This document shows, piece after piece, positions 23,276-31,688 of a stretch of 37,739 bases of DNA. Below the pieces are notes generated by a model, which had not been told where the DNA came from, made no database searches, and worked only from the letters and a program-made list of their open reading frames with translations. The stretch covers positions 1-37,739 of the forward strand of contig NZ_SEBS01000036.1 in assembly GCF_004211145.1 (NCBI RefSeq), given 5' to 3'. Origin of the DNA: Flavobacterium sp. Its GTDB lineage: Bacteria; Bacteroidota; Bacteroidia; Flavobacteriales; Flavobacteriaceae. Positions within the stretch are counted from its first letter, which is position 1, and each line of letters begins with the position of its first letter. Made by a program: the position numbers and the translations under genes.

Positions 23276-24667
23276 ATGGGAAATAAACTCTCAGGGAAAG
23301 ACCTCATAAAATTGGGCTTCCCGAAAAATAACGCGATCAACATCGCGCTCGGGCAAATCAACCGTTACCGAAAAAAAGAAAAAAAGGAACGCATACTGCT
23401 CGAAGCAAAACAAGTGCTGCTCAACCCGAGCCAATTTACCGGAGACGGAACTTGGGGAAAAGTAGCCGAAGGACTCACAAAACCCGTCGAAGTCAAATTC
23501 AACGAACTGAGGGCGACACGCGCGCCGTTCACGATTTTCGGCGAAAACGAGATCGACGAGCAGGCCAAACGCCAATTGTACGACGCTTTGAAATTGCCGA
23601 TTGCCGTGTCAGGCGCGTTGATGCCCGACGCACATTCGGGTTACGGATTGCCGATAGGCGGCGTCCTGGCGACCGATAACGCCGTGATTCCGTACGGAGT
23701 CGGTGTCGACATCGGATGCCGGATGAGCCTGTCGATTTTCGATTTGCCTGCTTCGTATCTCAAAGGAAAAGGCCATATGTTGGTGCAAATCCTCAAAGAT
23801 CACACGAAGTTCGGCATGAACGAAACACATGCGATCAAAGCCGATCACGAGATTTTTTCAAGGTCGGAGTTCAACGACATTCCGTTCGTAAAAGCCTTGC
23901 TCGACAAAGCGTACAAGCAACTCGGGACGTCAGGCGGCGGCAATCATTTCGTCGAATTCGGAATCGTGAATTTGACCGACGAACATCCGGAGTGGAAACT
24001 GCGCGCCGGTGATTATTTCGCGGTTTTGTCGCACAGCGGCTCGCGCGGACTCGGTGCCAATATCGCCAAACAATACACATATTTGGCGGCAAAGCAATGT
24101 CCGCTGCCGAAAAACGTGCAACATTTGGCGTGGCTCGATCTCGATACGCACGACGGCCAGGAATATTGGCTCGCGATGAATCTTGCGGGTGATTATGCCA
24201 AGGCGTGTCACGACGACATCCATCGCCGAATAGGAAAAGCGATCGGCAAGAGACCGTCGGTTACGATTGAAAACCACCACAATTTCGCGTGGAAGGAAAT
24301 CGTCGACGGAAAGGAACTCATCGTGCATCGAAAAGGCGCGACTCCGGCTGCGAAAGAAGAACTCGGCATCATTCCGGGATCGATGACGGCTCCGGGTTTC
24401 ATCGTGCGTGGAAAAGGAAATGCAGACAGTTTGAATTCGGCTTCACACGGAGCGGGACGATTGTTGTCGCGTGCCAAATGCAAGCAAAAGTTCACGCCCA
24501 GCGAAGTCAGGAAAGTGCTCAAAAACGCCGACGTCACGTTGATTGGAGGCGATGTCGATGAAGCGCCGATGGCCTACAAAGACATCCACAAAGTCATGGG
24601 CAACCAAACCGAACTCGTGGAAGTCTTGGGGACATTCACGCCAAAAATCGTCCGAATGGATAAGTAA
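23276..24667 (+). CDS. rtcB: RtcB family RNA ligase, PrfH-associated (paralogue 2)
   Basis: 463 residues from the ATG at 23276 (MGNKLSGKDLIKLGFPKN), chosen over an upstream GTG because this opening is typical of PrfH-linked RtcB. Motifs: PDAHSGYGLPIGGV, GVDIGCRM (Cys148 metal ligand), GTSGGGNHFVEFG, HSGSRG, NHHNFAW, PGSMTAPGF and SHGAGR (guanylylated His391). The next gene, prfH, starts 1 bp after the stop codon. By family knowledge the pair repairs 16S rRNA cut in the decoding centre: PrfH frees the damaged ribosome and RtcB reseals the RNA. Confidence 0.96.
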   Translation: MGNKLSGKDLIKLGFPKNNAINIALGQINRYRKKEKKERILLEAKQVLLNPSQFTGDGTWGKVAEGLTKPVEVKFNELRATRAPFTIFGENEIDEQAKRQLYDALKLPIAVSGALMPDAHSGYGLPIGGVLATDNAVIPYGVGVDIGCRMSLSIFDLPASYLKGKGHMLVQILKDHTKFGMNETHAIKADHEIFSRSEFNDIPFVKALLDKAYKQLGTSGGGNHFVEFGIVNLTDEHPEWKLRAGDYFAVLSHSGSRGLGANIAKQYTYLAAKQCPLPKNVQHLAWLDLDTHDGQEYWLAMNLAGDYAKACHDDIHRRIGKAIGKRPSVTIENHHNFAWKEIVDGKELIVHRKGATPAAKEELGIIPGSMTAPGFIVRGKGNADSLNSASHGAGRLLSRAKCKQKFTPSEVRKVLKNADVTLIGGDVDEAPMAYKDIHKVMGNQTELVEVLGTFTPKIVRMDK

Positions 24668-24668
24668 G

Positions 24669-25358
24669 ATGGAAAAATTTTTACAAATCACATCAGGACG
24701 CGGCCCGGCAGAATGTTCTTGGGTCGTCGCTCAAGTCTTGAAGCAGATGATGCTCGAGGCCGAAGCGCAAGAGTTGCACGCCGAAATGTTGCACCGACAA
24801 CCCGGAATCGAAAACGGAACCGTAGAATCGGCGAGCGTGAAAGTGTCGGGCGAAAACGTCGATGCATTCGCTGAGAGTTGGATCGGTTCGGTTCAATGGA
24901 TCGGACAAAGCCAATTTCGAAAATTGCACAAACGCAAGAATTGGTTCGTCGGTGTTTTCGAGATCGATGCCGCAAAAATGGGCGTCGTGTCGCCAAAAGA
25001 CATTCGATACCAAGCGATGCGAAGTTCGGGCGCCGGCGGACAACACGTGAACAAAGTAAGTTCGGCGGTTCGCGCAATCCATTCGCCGACAGGGATTTCG
25101 GTCGTTTCACAAGACAGCCGATCGCAGCATCAGAACAAGAAAACCGCGACGGAACGCCTGCTGCAAAAGCTCGAATCCGAATCGGTCAAACGGTTCAGGG
25201 AACAAATTTCAAAGGAATGGGACAACCAATTGAACGTGCAAAGGGGAAATCCTGTGCGCACGTTTTCAGGTTCCGATTTTAAAAACAAGCCGCCGACCAA
25301 AAGCTATAAATCCGAAAGGTCGCGGCTCAAAAATAATTTACGCAATGAAAACTATTGA
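24669..25358 (+). CDS. prfH: Peptide chain release factor H (PrfH)
   Basis: 229 residues from the ATG at 24669 (MEKFLQITSGRGPAECSW); the longer in-frame extension overlaps rtcB2 and is rejected. SSGAGGQHVNKVSSAVR carries the GGQ tripeptide (123-125) that triggers peptidyl-tRNA hydrolysis. The stop-codon recognition domain of RF1/RF2 is missing, as expected for PrfH. The C-terminus is basic. PrfH is known to act on ribosomes damaged in the decoding centre. The 1-bp spacing from rtcB2 indicates tight coupling. Confidence 0.95.
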   Translation: MEKFLQITSGRGPAECSWVVAQVLKQMMLEAEAQELHAEMLHRQPGIENGTVESASVKVSGENVDAFAESWIGSVQWIGQSQFRKLHKRKNWFVGVFEIDAAKMGVVSPKDIRYQAMRSSGAGGQHVNKVSSAVRAIHSPTGISVVSQDSRSQHQNKKTATERLLQKLESESVKRFREQISKEWDNQLNVQRGNPVRTFSGSDFKNKPPTKSYKSERSRLKNNLRNENY

Positions 25359-25872
25359 TAAATACTTGGCTCAGGCGATGGATTGTTTTCCGTATGACAT
25401 CGAAGGCACGATCGAATCGCTCGATTACGCGTTGTCGTACAACGATAAAAGCACGATGGCGCTTTGCCTTTACGGGCGATTGATGGCCGATCAATTCCAG
25501 AAATACGAGGAAGCGAAAAGCTATTTCAGCCAAGCGCTTGCGGCCGACATCCATGCTTGGGAAGTCTATCCGCACTACGCGAACGTGTTGATCCGAAACG
25601 AGGATTTCGAAGAAGCTGAAAAGCTCATCGATTTCGCGCTTACCATCAAAGGTGCCGACAAATTCGAAATGCATCTTGCCAAAGCGCATCTTTTCGAGAG
25701 GCAACGCAAGTTCGACGAAGCTGAGAAAGCCGTCAAAGAAGCCAAACTGCACGTTGTTGAGGATTGGCAGGAATCGAATCTTGAAAGCCTTGTAAAGCGG
25801 ATCAAGATGAAACGCGATTCGCTCGCTGGCAAAAAATCGGCGAAAAAGAAGTCTAAGAAAAAGGCAAAATGA
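25345..25872 (+). CDS. TPR-repeat protein encoded in the rtcB2-prfH operon
   Basis: 175 residues. Tetratricopeptide-like helices run from about 15 to 150, for example STMALCLYGRLMADQFQKYEEAKSYF... then EVYPHYANVLIRNEDFEEAEKLI and KFDEAEKAVKEA. The last 15 residues are almost all Lys, Ala and Ser, a likely RNA- or ribosome-contacting tail. The start codon overlaps the end of prfH by 14 bp, so it is translationally coupled and may assist ribosome rescue or repair; this role is inferred. A terminator follows. Confidence 0.85.
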   Translation: MKTIDKYLAQAMDCFPYDIEGTIESLDYALSYNDKSTMALCLYGRLMADQFQKYEEAKSYFSQALAADIHAWEVYPHYANVLIRNEDFEEAEKLIDFALTIKGADKFEMHLAKAHLFERQRKFDEAEKAVKEAKLHVVEDWQESNLESLVKRIKMKRDSLAGKKSAKKKSKKKAK

Positions 25873-25879
25873 TGTTTGG

Positions 25880-25911
25880 AAAGGCTGTTCGAAAGAGCGG
25901 CCTTTCTTTTT
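25880..25911 (+). terminator. Intrinsic terminator of the rtcB2-prfH-TPR operon
   Basis: AAAGGC pairs with GCCTTT with an inner TTC/GAG-type helix and GAAA loop, followed by CTTTTT. Confidence 0.75.
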
Positions 25912-25922
25912 GACAAATGCCG

Positions 25923-25930
25923 TACTTTTG
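25923..25930 (+). promoter_or_regulatory. -7 promoter box for the radical SAM gene
   Basis: TACTTTTG, an exact TAnnTTTG match. Its position argues that translation starts downstream, at the TTG at 25946, and not at 25910. No -33 TTG at 19 bp. Confidence 0.5.
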
Positions 25931-25945
25931 CCAAAAATAATTCGA

Positions 25946-28141
25946 TTGGAACCAGGGATTTTCCTCATAACGCCGCCGTTTACACAGCTCAACACGCCGT
26001 ATCCGGCCACAGCTTATATAAAGGGTTTCCTGAATACGAAGTCCATTTCGTCGTATCAGGCCGATCTGGGCATCGAGGTTATCCTGGAATTGTTTTCAAA
26101 ACACGGGTTGCAGCAGTTGTTCGACACGATTTCAAAAACCCAATTCGAGGATTTGTCCGACAATGCAAAGCGGATCATTGCGTTGCACGACGATTACATC
26201 GGCACTATTGATTCGGTAATTGCGTTCCTTCAAGGCAAAAACCCGACGCTCGCGCTCCAGATCTGCCAGGAAGAATTCTTGCCCGAAGCCTCGCGATTTT
26301 CACAACTCGAAGAACTCGACTGGGCATTCGGAACGATGGGAACGCAGGACAAGGCGAAACATTTGGCGACTTTGTATCTCGAGGATATTTCAGATTTGAT
26401 CGTGGAATGCGCCGATGCGAATTTCGGATTCTCGCGTTACGCCGAACGTTTGGGACGCAGCGCGAACTCTTTCGACGAAATTTATGCCGAGTTGCAGAAA
26501 CCGCTTTCGTACATCGATCAAATCACAATAAAAATACTGGCGCAGAAAGTCGAAGCGGTCAACCCGAAGTTGGTATTGGTTTCGGTTCCGTTCCCCGGGA
26601 ATTTGTTTTCGGCATTTCGTTGCGCGCAATGGTTGAAGGCGAATCGTCCGAACATAAAAATCGCGATGGGCGGCGGTTTCGCGAATACTGAATTACGATC
26701 GTTGTCGGACGAAAGAGTTTTCGAGTTCTTCGATTTCATCACGCTCGACGACGGTGAAAGCCCCGTTGAGGAACTCATAAAATTCCTCAACGATCCGACG
26801 ACGAAACTCAAACGGACTTTCGTTTTAGAAAACGGAAATGTCGTTTATAAAAACGAATCGCCGCTTCATGATTACAAGCAGAGCGAAGTTGGAACGCCTG
26901 ATTATTCGGATCTGCCGCTCGAAAGCTACATTTCGGTAATCGAAATCGTAAACCCGATGCACCGCATGTGGAGCGACGGCCGCTGGAACAAACTCACGAT
27001 GGCGCACGGCTGCTATTGGGGAAAATGCACTTTTTGCGACATCTCGCTCGATTACATAAAGATTTACGAGCCCGTCGCGGCCAATTTGTTGTGCGATCGC
27101 ATGGAGGAATTGATCGCGCAAACGGGTCAGAACGGATTTCATTTCGTAGACGAAGCCGCGCCGCCTGCGCTGATGCGTGCGTTGGCCTTGGAAATTCTGA
27201 AGCGAAAACTCACCGTAACCTGGTGGACGAATATCCGATTCGAGAAAAGTTTTACCGCCGATTTATGCCGATTGCTCAAGGCTTCGGGTTGCATCGCGGT
27301 TTCGGGCGGTTTGGAAGTCGCTTCAGACCGACTGCTCGCGCTCATCGACAAAGGCGTCACGGTCGAACAGGTCGCGAAAGTCACGCGCAATTTTACCGAA
27401 TCGGGAATAATGGTTCATGCGTATTTGATGTATGGCTATCCGACGCAAACCGTTCAGGAAACAGTGGATAGTTTGGAAATGGTGCGTCAATTATTTGAGG
27501 CCGGCGTTCTGCAATCGGGATTTTGGCATCAGTTCGCGATGACGGCTCACGCGCCCGTCGGATTGGAACCCGAGAAATTCGGAGTCGTAAAAGATTCGGA
27601 CATCGTCGGAACATTTGCGAACAACGATATTAATTTTACCGACAAGACCGGGATCGATCATGATAAATTCAGCTTCGGACTCAAGAAATCGCTGTTCAAT
27701 TATATGCATGGGATTTGTTTCGATTACGACTTGCAGGATTGGTTCGACTTCAAGATTCCGCGAACGAAAATCGATCCTGATTTCATTCAAGATGTGTTGC
27801 TTGAAGATTCGGATTTCAACACGAAACCGACCGCAAAAGTTGTGTGGCTTGGCTCAAAACCGATCGTTTCGTCGTTCGTGAAAAACAAAAAAGGGAATTC
27901 GTGGCCGATGTTGTCGCTTGAATTCCACGACAGGAAAGCGAGTACGGTGTTGCAGGTTGGGCAGAAGGAAGGAAATTGGTTGGTGGCGGCGCTCGAAAAA
28001 ATTTCGGTTTCGGCTGCGAAAACTATGACTTTCGGTCAACTCAAGGGTGATTTTGAAAATTTTGGATTGGAGGATTTTGAATTGTTCTGGTATTCGAAAC
28101 CGATACAAAGATTGCGCGAATCCGGGTTGTTGGTGTTGTAG
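25946..28141 (+). CDS. B12-binding-type radical SAM protein
   Basis: 731 residues from a TTG start at 25946, which gives (M)EPGIFLITPPFTQLN, the usual opening of this group; no ATG is in frame nearby. A B12-binding-like domain lies at about 190-260, with IKIAMGGGFANTEL. The radical SAM domain follows, with an iron-sulfur motif beginning at Cys356 in HGCYWGKCTFCD: spacing C-x4-C-x2-C, one longer than the canonical C-x3-C-x2-C. The C-terminal 150 residues are an extra domain. The substrate is unknown. The region after the stop, to 28465, has no clear gene. Confidence 0.88.
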   Translation: MEPGIFLITPPFTQLNTPYPATAYIKGFLNTKSISSYQADLGIEVILELFSKHGLQQLFDTISKTQFEDLSDNAKRIIALHDDYIGTIDSVIAFLQGKNPTLALQICQEEFLPEASRFSQLEELDWAFGTMGTQDKAKHLATLYLEDISDLIVECADANFGFSRYAERLGRSANSFDEIYAELQKPLSYIDQITIKILAQKVEAVNPKLVLVSVPFPGNLFSAFRCAQWLKANRPNIKIAMGGGFANTELRSLSDERVFEFFDFITLDDGESPVEELIKFLNDPTTKLKRTFVLENGNVVYKNESPLHDYKQSEVGTPDYSDLPLESYISVIEIVNPMHRMWSDGRWNKLTMAHGCYWGKCTFCDISLDYIKIYEPVAANLLCDRMEELIAQTGQNGFHFVDEAAPPALMRALALEILKRKLTVTWWTNIRFEKSFTADLCRLLKASGCIAVSGGLEVASDRLLALIDKGVTVEQVAKVTRNFTESGIMVHAYLMYGYPTQTVQETVDSLEMVRQLFEAGVLQSGFWHQFAMTAHAPVGLEPEKFGVVKDSDIVGTFANNDINFTDKTGIDHDKFSFGLKKSLFNYMHGICFDYDLQDWFDFKIPRTKIDPDFIQDVLLEDSDFNTKPTAKVVWLGSKPIVSSFVKNKKGNSWPMLSLEFHDRKASTVLQVGQKEGNWLVAALEKISVSAAKTMTFGQLKGDFENFGLEDFELFWYSKPIQRLRESGLLVL

Positions 28142-28465
28142 TGCTGTTCAAGGTTTTAAATCGTTGATTTTTCGCGACCTTAAAATTACCACCACCACCC
28201 GCCCGAAAGTTAATGCGATTTCGAATTGTACGAATACACGAAAACTACATGAAATCCAAATTTTCAAAGCCAACGCTGAATTTCCAGAGCCAACATTCGA
28301 TTTTCGAAACCGACGTAAATTCTAAAACCAACTCAAGTCCCAAAACAAACCTCAATTTCCCAAAGAAAAGTTTCTTCAAAAGTCGTTCTCCAAAAAACTT
28401 CGAAACTTTAATATTCCACTCGAAATCGCAAAACGTATCCAGTTTTTCATGCACGAACAATTCGA
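28142..28465. other. Gene-free region with a degenerate repeat
   Basis: AT-rich. From about 28255 to 28375 there is a degenerate repeat of the type ttnc(a/c)aa(a/g)ccaac at intervals of roughly 25-30 bp. A frame of 113 codons crosses it but is low complexity and overlaps the response-regulator gene on the other strand, so it is not called. No terminator was found for either converging gene. Confidence 0.4.
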
Positions 28466-29143
28466 TTATTTTTCACCAAACCGAAACCCGATCCCATGCA
28501 AATTCTCAATCACGACACTCTCGTCAACCAAAATCTTGCGCAACCTCGAAATAAAGACATCCAAACTTCTCCCCATAAAATAGTCATCGTCGCCCCAAAG
28601 TTTCTTCAAGATTTCTTCGCGTTTCATCACAACGCCTTTGTTGTCCAGAAAGAGTTTTAAAAGTTCCGATTCGCGTTGTGTCAACGTTACTTTTTCACCC
28701 TCGCAAACCAACGTATAATTACCGGCATCGAACGTGAATTTCCCAACCGGATAACCCGACTTTTCCAGGCTCTCCGACTTTTGCGAACGCTTCAAAAACA
28801 CCTCAATCTTCAACACCAGTTCTTCAATGCTGAACGGTTTGACCAAATAATCATCGGCGCCCAAACGCAAACCTTTTATACGATCTTCCTTGAGCGTCTT
28901 GGCCGACAGGAAAATTATAGGAATGTCAGGATTCGCCGCTCGAATGTCGGACGCCAATTCAAAACCGTCGCGTTTCGGCATCATGATGTCCAAAATACAC
29001 AAGTCGAAATCCCCGTTTTGGAACAGGTCGAAACAGGCATTTCCGTCGGCACAATGAAAAACCTCGTAACCGTTTTGCTCGAGGTTGTCTTTGGTTAGGA
29101 AGGCAAGCGTTTCGTCGTCTTCGGCGTAGAGGATTTTTGGCAT
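28466..29143 (-). CDS. OmpR-family response regulator
   Basis: 225 residues. The receiver domain (1-115) shows acidic AEDDE, phospho-accepting Asp52 in CILDIMMP, a Ser in IIFLSAKT and Lys in DDYLVKPFS. A winged-helix DNA-binding domain (about 130-223) ends with RSLDVFISRLRKIL and ENLHGIGFRF. It lies 28 bp downstream of the sensor kinase gene and forms a two-component system resembling Bacteroidota RprXY. Triple GTTAAC repeats upstream of the pair are candidate binding sites. Confidence 0.95.
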   Translation of the reverse strand: MPKILYAEDDETLAFLTKDNLEQNGYEVFHCADGNACFDLFQNGDFDLCILDIMMPKRDGFELASDIRAANPDIPIIFLSAKTLKEDRIKGLRLGADDYLVKPFSIEELVLKIEVFLKRSQKSESLEKSGYPVGKFTFDAGNYTLVCEGEKVTLTQRESELLKLFLDNKGVVMKREEILKKLWGDDDYFMGRSLDVFISRLRKILVDESVVIENLHGIGFRFGEK

Positions 29144-29171
29144 CTGTTTAATTGTTGAATCGGTTAATCGT

Positions 29172-30449
29172 TTAATCGTTGTTTATCTTCGGTCGTTTTA
29201 ACGGCATCGAAATCAAAATCGCAACACCGCCGTCAGCATTATTGCGAGCCGAAATCTTCCATCCATGTAACGTACAAATCTTTTTCACGTAATACAAACC
29301 TAATCCGAAACCGGTGACTTCATTACTTTTCGAGCTTGGGATCCGGTAAAATTTATCGAAAATATCCGACAATTTGTTGTTCGGGATTCCGATTCCGTTA
29401 TCGATGAATTCGAGTTTTAGAGTTGCATTTTCATCGGACAAGCGAATCGTGATTTCAGGCTTTCCTTCGCAATATTTCACCGAATTGTCAATCAGGTTGT
29501 ACACGATGTTCGTGAAATGGAACACGTCGGCGGCAATCGTAGCGTCGTCCTTTGCTTCGATTTTCACCGACAGGTTTTCGTGCTTGAGCTGCATGTTTTC
29601 AGTCACTTCATTTAATATCGACACGATGGAAACTGGCTTTTTGTCCATTGCAAGCGGAACCGAATCGCTCTTGGCAATGCTCAAGATTTCCCCGATATGA
29701 CTGTTGAGTTTATTACTTTGGCTGATGATGATGTTCGTATATTTCTGCATTTTCTCATCAGACGAGATCTGCGGTTGCTTCGCGAGATAATTCGACGCGA
29801 TCAGGATCGACGAAAGCGGCGTCTTGAACTCGTGCGTCATGTTGTTGATGAAATCGCGTTGGAGTTCGGAGTACTTTTTCTGCTGCAGAATCGTCACGAT
29901 CGAATACACGTAAACGAGCAAAATAATAACAAGCGCGCCCGACAGCACGAACCAGAATTTAAGCGAGCTGAACAAATACGTCGTCTCGTTCGGGAATCGG
30001 ATCGCGAAATAGTACACGAGATTCTTGTGCTTCGGAAAATAAACCGTGTGTTCCTTTTCCCCTTTCACCGACGTCGAAACGTAGTTTCCGTACACCATTT
30101 CATCGCTCTGGCAATTGTACATCGCGTATTCGAAATCGGTGTGGATGTCGCTTTTTTCGAATTCGCCTTTTAGGTAAAATTCCAAAATATCGGGTTCGAA
30201 ATCGTTGTTCACGTTCACGATATAATAGTCGTTCGAGACTTTCACGACCGGATTTTCCGACGGCAATTCGTGGCTCGTGCTCTCGTATAACTTCTTGGCG
30301 ACCTCGAGCAATGCGATGTGAACCTTTTGCGAGAATTTCTTTTCCTCAATCGTATAAGCTTGGCGCGTCCACAGCAATTGCGCGACGAGAATCCCAATGA
30401 TGGCGACGAGTCCAAGAATGATGATAGCGTTGAGTTTGCTCAATTTCAT
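29172..30449 (-). CDS. Sensor histidine kinase
   Basis: 425 residues. Two membrane segments, about 8-27 and 165-187, enclose a periplasmic sensor region of about 135 residues; no HAMP domain is apparent. The dimerisation domain has the phosphorylated His206 in NMTHEFKTPLSS. The ATPase domain shows NLIDNSVKY (N box), DNGIGIPNN (G1), FDKFYRI (F box) and GFGLGLYYV (G2). It signals to the response regulator encoded just downstream. The signal is unknown; the class is related to envelope stress kinases of the RprX type by overall layout. Confidence 0.95.
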   Translation of the reverse strand: MKLSKLNAIIILGLVAIIGILVAQLLWTRQAYTIEEKKFSQKVHIALLEVAKKLYESTSHELPSENPVVKVSNDYYIVNVNNDFEPDILEFYLKGEFEKSDIHTDFEYAMYNCQSDEMVYGNYVSTSVKGEKEHTVYFPKHKNLVYYFAIRFPNETTYLFSSLKFWFVLSGALVIILLVYVYSIVTILQQKKYSELQRDFINNMTHEFKTPLSSILIASNYLAKQPQISSDEKMQKYTNIIISQSNKLNSHIGEILSIAKSDSVPLAMDKKPVSIVSILNEVTENMQLKHENLSVKIEAKDDATIAADVFHFTNIVYNLIDNSVKYCEGKPEITIRLSDENATLKLEFIDNGIGIPNNKLSDIFDKFYRIPSSKSNEVTGFGLGLYYVKKICTLHGWKISARNNADGGVAILISMPLKRPKINND

Positions 30450-30486
30450 GCTGTAATATTAGGTAAAAAAGGCACGTGAATCGTCG

Positions 30487-30524
30487 GTTAACAAGTCGTT
30501 AACAAACATTTGAAAGCGGTTAAC
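30487..30524. promoter_or_regulatory. Three GTTAAC repeats, candidate response-regulator sites
   Basis: GTTAAC occurs at 30487-30492, 30498-30503 and 30519-30524, spaced 11 and 21 bp, close to one and two helical turns. They lie between the divergent kinase gene and the DUF1573 gene and end just before a TTG at 30528. The layout suits an OmpR-type activator. Confidence 0.45.
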
Positions 30525-30527
30525 AGC

Positions 30528-30554
30528 TTGAGAGAAATGGTTCGGATACTTTTG
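30528..30554 (+). promoter_or_regulatory. Promoter of the DUF1573 gene
   Basis: TACTTTTG (30547-30554) is an exact -7 match. TTG at 30528-30530 is only 16 bp away, shorter than usual, which fits an activator-dependent promoter. Confidence 0.5.
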
Positions 30555-30596
30555 GGATATCAAAATTGAAAAACGATAACCATAAAAAACTACAGT

Positions 30597-31001
30597 ATGA
30601 AAACTCTTAAAATTTCTTTGCTTGCACTCGCCTTCGGAATGATGTCTTTCACATCAACAACTTCAACTGGCGATCCGATCGTGAGAACCGCAGCCGCATC
30701 TCCGGTAGTCTGGAAAACCGAAACCATCGAAGTAGGTGAAATTCCACAAGGAACGCCAAAAGCGATCGAGTTCAGCTTCAAGAACAACGGCAAGACCGAC
30801 GTCATCATCACAAACGTTAAAGCTGCCTGCGGATGTACGGCGACCGATTATACCAAAACGCCCATCAAACCCGGCGAGACTGCATCGGTAAAAGCAACTT
30901 ACAACGCAGCCGCGAAAGGCGCATTCACCAAAACGGTAACCGTCACCACGAATGCCGACGAAGCCCCGAAAGTCCTCACGTTCAAAGGAACAGTGATTTA
31001 A
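30597..31001 (+). CDS. DUF1573 exported protein
   Basis: 134 residues with a Sec signal peptide (MKTLKISLLALAFGMMSF). The mature domain has an immunoglobulin-like DUF1573 pattern: GEIPQGTPKAIEFSFKNNG, then VKAACGCT with the conserved Cys-Gly-Cys, then PIKPGETASVKATYNAAAKG and VLTFKGTV at the end. These periplasmic or surface proteins are common in Bacteroidota; their role is unknown. The GTTAAC repeats and divergent two-component genes suggest it may belong to that regulon. Confidence 0.88.
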   Translation: MKTLKISLLALAFGMMSFTSTTSTGDPIVRTAAASPVVWKTETIEVGEIPQGTPKAIEFSFKNNGKTDVIITNVKAACGCTATDYTKTPIKPGETASVKATYNAAAKGAFTKTVTVTTNADEAPKVLTFKGTVI

Positions 31002-31027
31002 TTATAGAAGATTGGTTAGTTAAATCT

Positions 31028-31058
31028 ACGCCTCTGGAAACAGGGGCGTTTTTTTTTG
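31028..31058 (+). terminator. Intrinsic terminator after the DUF1573 gene
   Basis: ACGCC-T-CTG pairs with CAG-G-GGCGT around GAAA, followed by nine T residues. Confidence 0.88.
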
Positions 31059-31124
31059 TGGAAAATCACACTCTGAGAATCAGATGATAAATTTCTTATC
31101 TTTAAGATCCATAAACTATACAAA

Positions 31125-31687
31125 ATGAAGAAGTTATTATCGCTCTAGCGGTTTTGGCGGTTGCCTCGTGTCAGAACCCGAATTCAGAATTCCGCGGATT
31201 TGAAGGTCTTGAGATCGGTTCCGATTTTGGTTCCTCGTCAATTGCAAAGACATTCAGGAACGACATGAAAAACGAATACAATCTTCCCGATTACACGATC
31301 GCCGACATCGGTCCGGTGTCAAACCTGAATGTCACGACAAACGATTCGGGCAAGATCATCGAAGTCAAGTTCAGGACAAATACTGAAACGAACGTGTCGA
31401 AACTCAAAAAGCAATTCGAGGATTTGGTCCAGGTAGAAGTTCCGAAATTAAAATCCTCCGATCCGTTTACGATAAAGTTTTATCAATCCAAAGACGAGAA
31501 TATTTTTATTGCCGAAACGACGCATAATTCGCCGAACCTAAAAAACGGAGCGCCAAGACAAGAATATGGCTATGGCAATAAAGAGGCAGTCGCTGCGAAC
31601 CGGCGCGTCATTGAAAGCATGATTTCACCGTCGGCCAAAAAGAAATTGGACTCGATTAGAAACGCCGCAAAAGTAAACCTCGAATAA
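31125..31687 (+). pseudogene. Predicted lipoprotein gene with a frameshift in the signal peptide
   Basis: The ATG at 31125 encodes MKKLLSL and then hits TAG at 31146. The following frame, from 31148, continues AVLAVASCQNPNSEF, which completes a perfect lipoprotein signal, and stays open to 31687. One missing base near 31143-31147 (CTCTAGCG against an expected CTCTTAGCG) would restore a 188-residue lipoprotein. In the present sequence only an unsuitable TTG at 31154 could start the long frame, without the basic signal start. The mature part is not recognised. It could be a true mutation or a base-calling error. Confidence 0.65.
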
Positions 31688-31688
31688 G

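Noticed and set aside
25910..25945. Upstream TTG start for the radical SAM gene
   Set aside because: It lies upstream of the -7 box at 25923-25930; the TTG at 25946 gives the usual N-terminus.
28213..28554. 113-codon plus-strand frame after the radical SAM gene
   Set aside because: Low-complexity repeat sequence that overlaps the response-regulator gene on the other strand.
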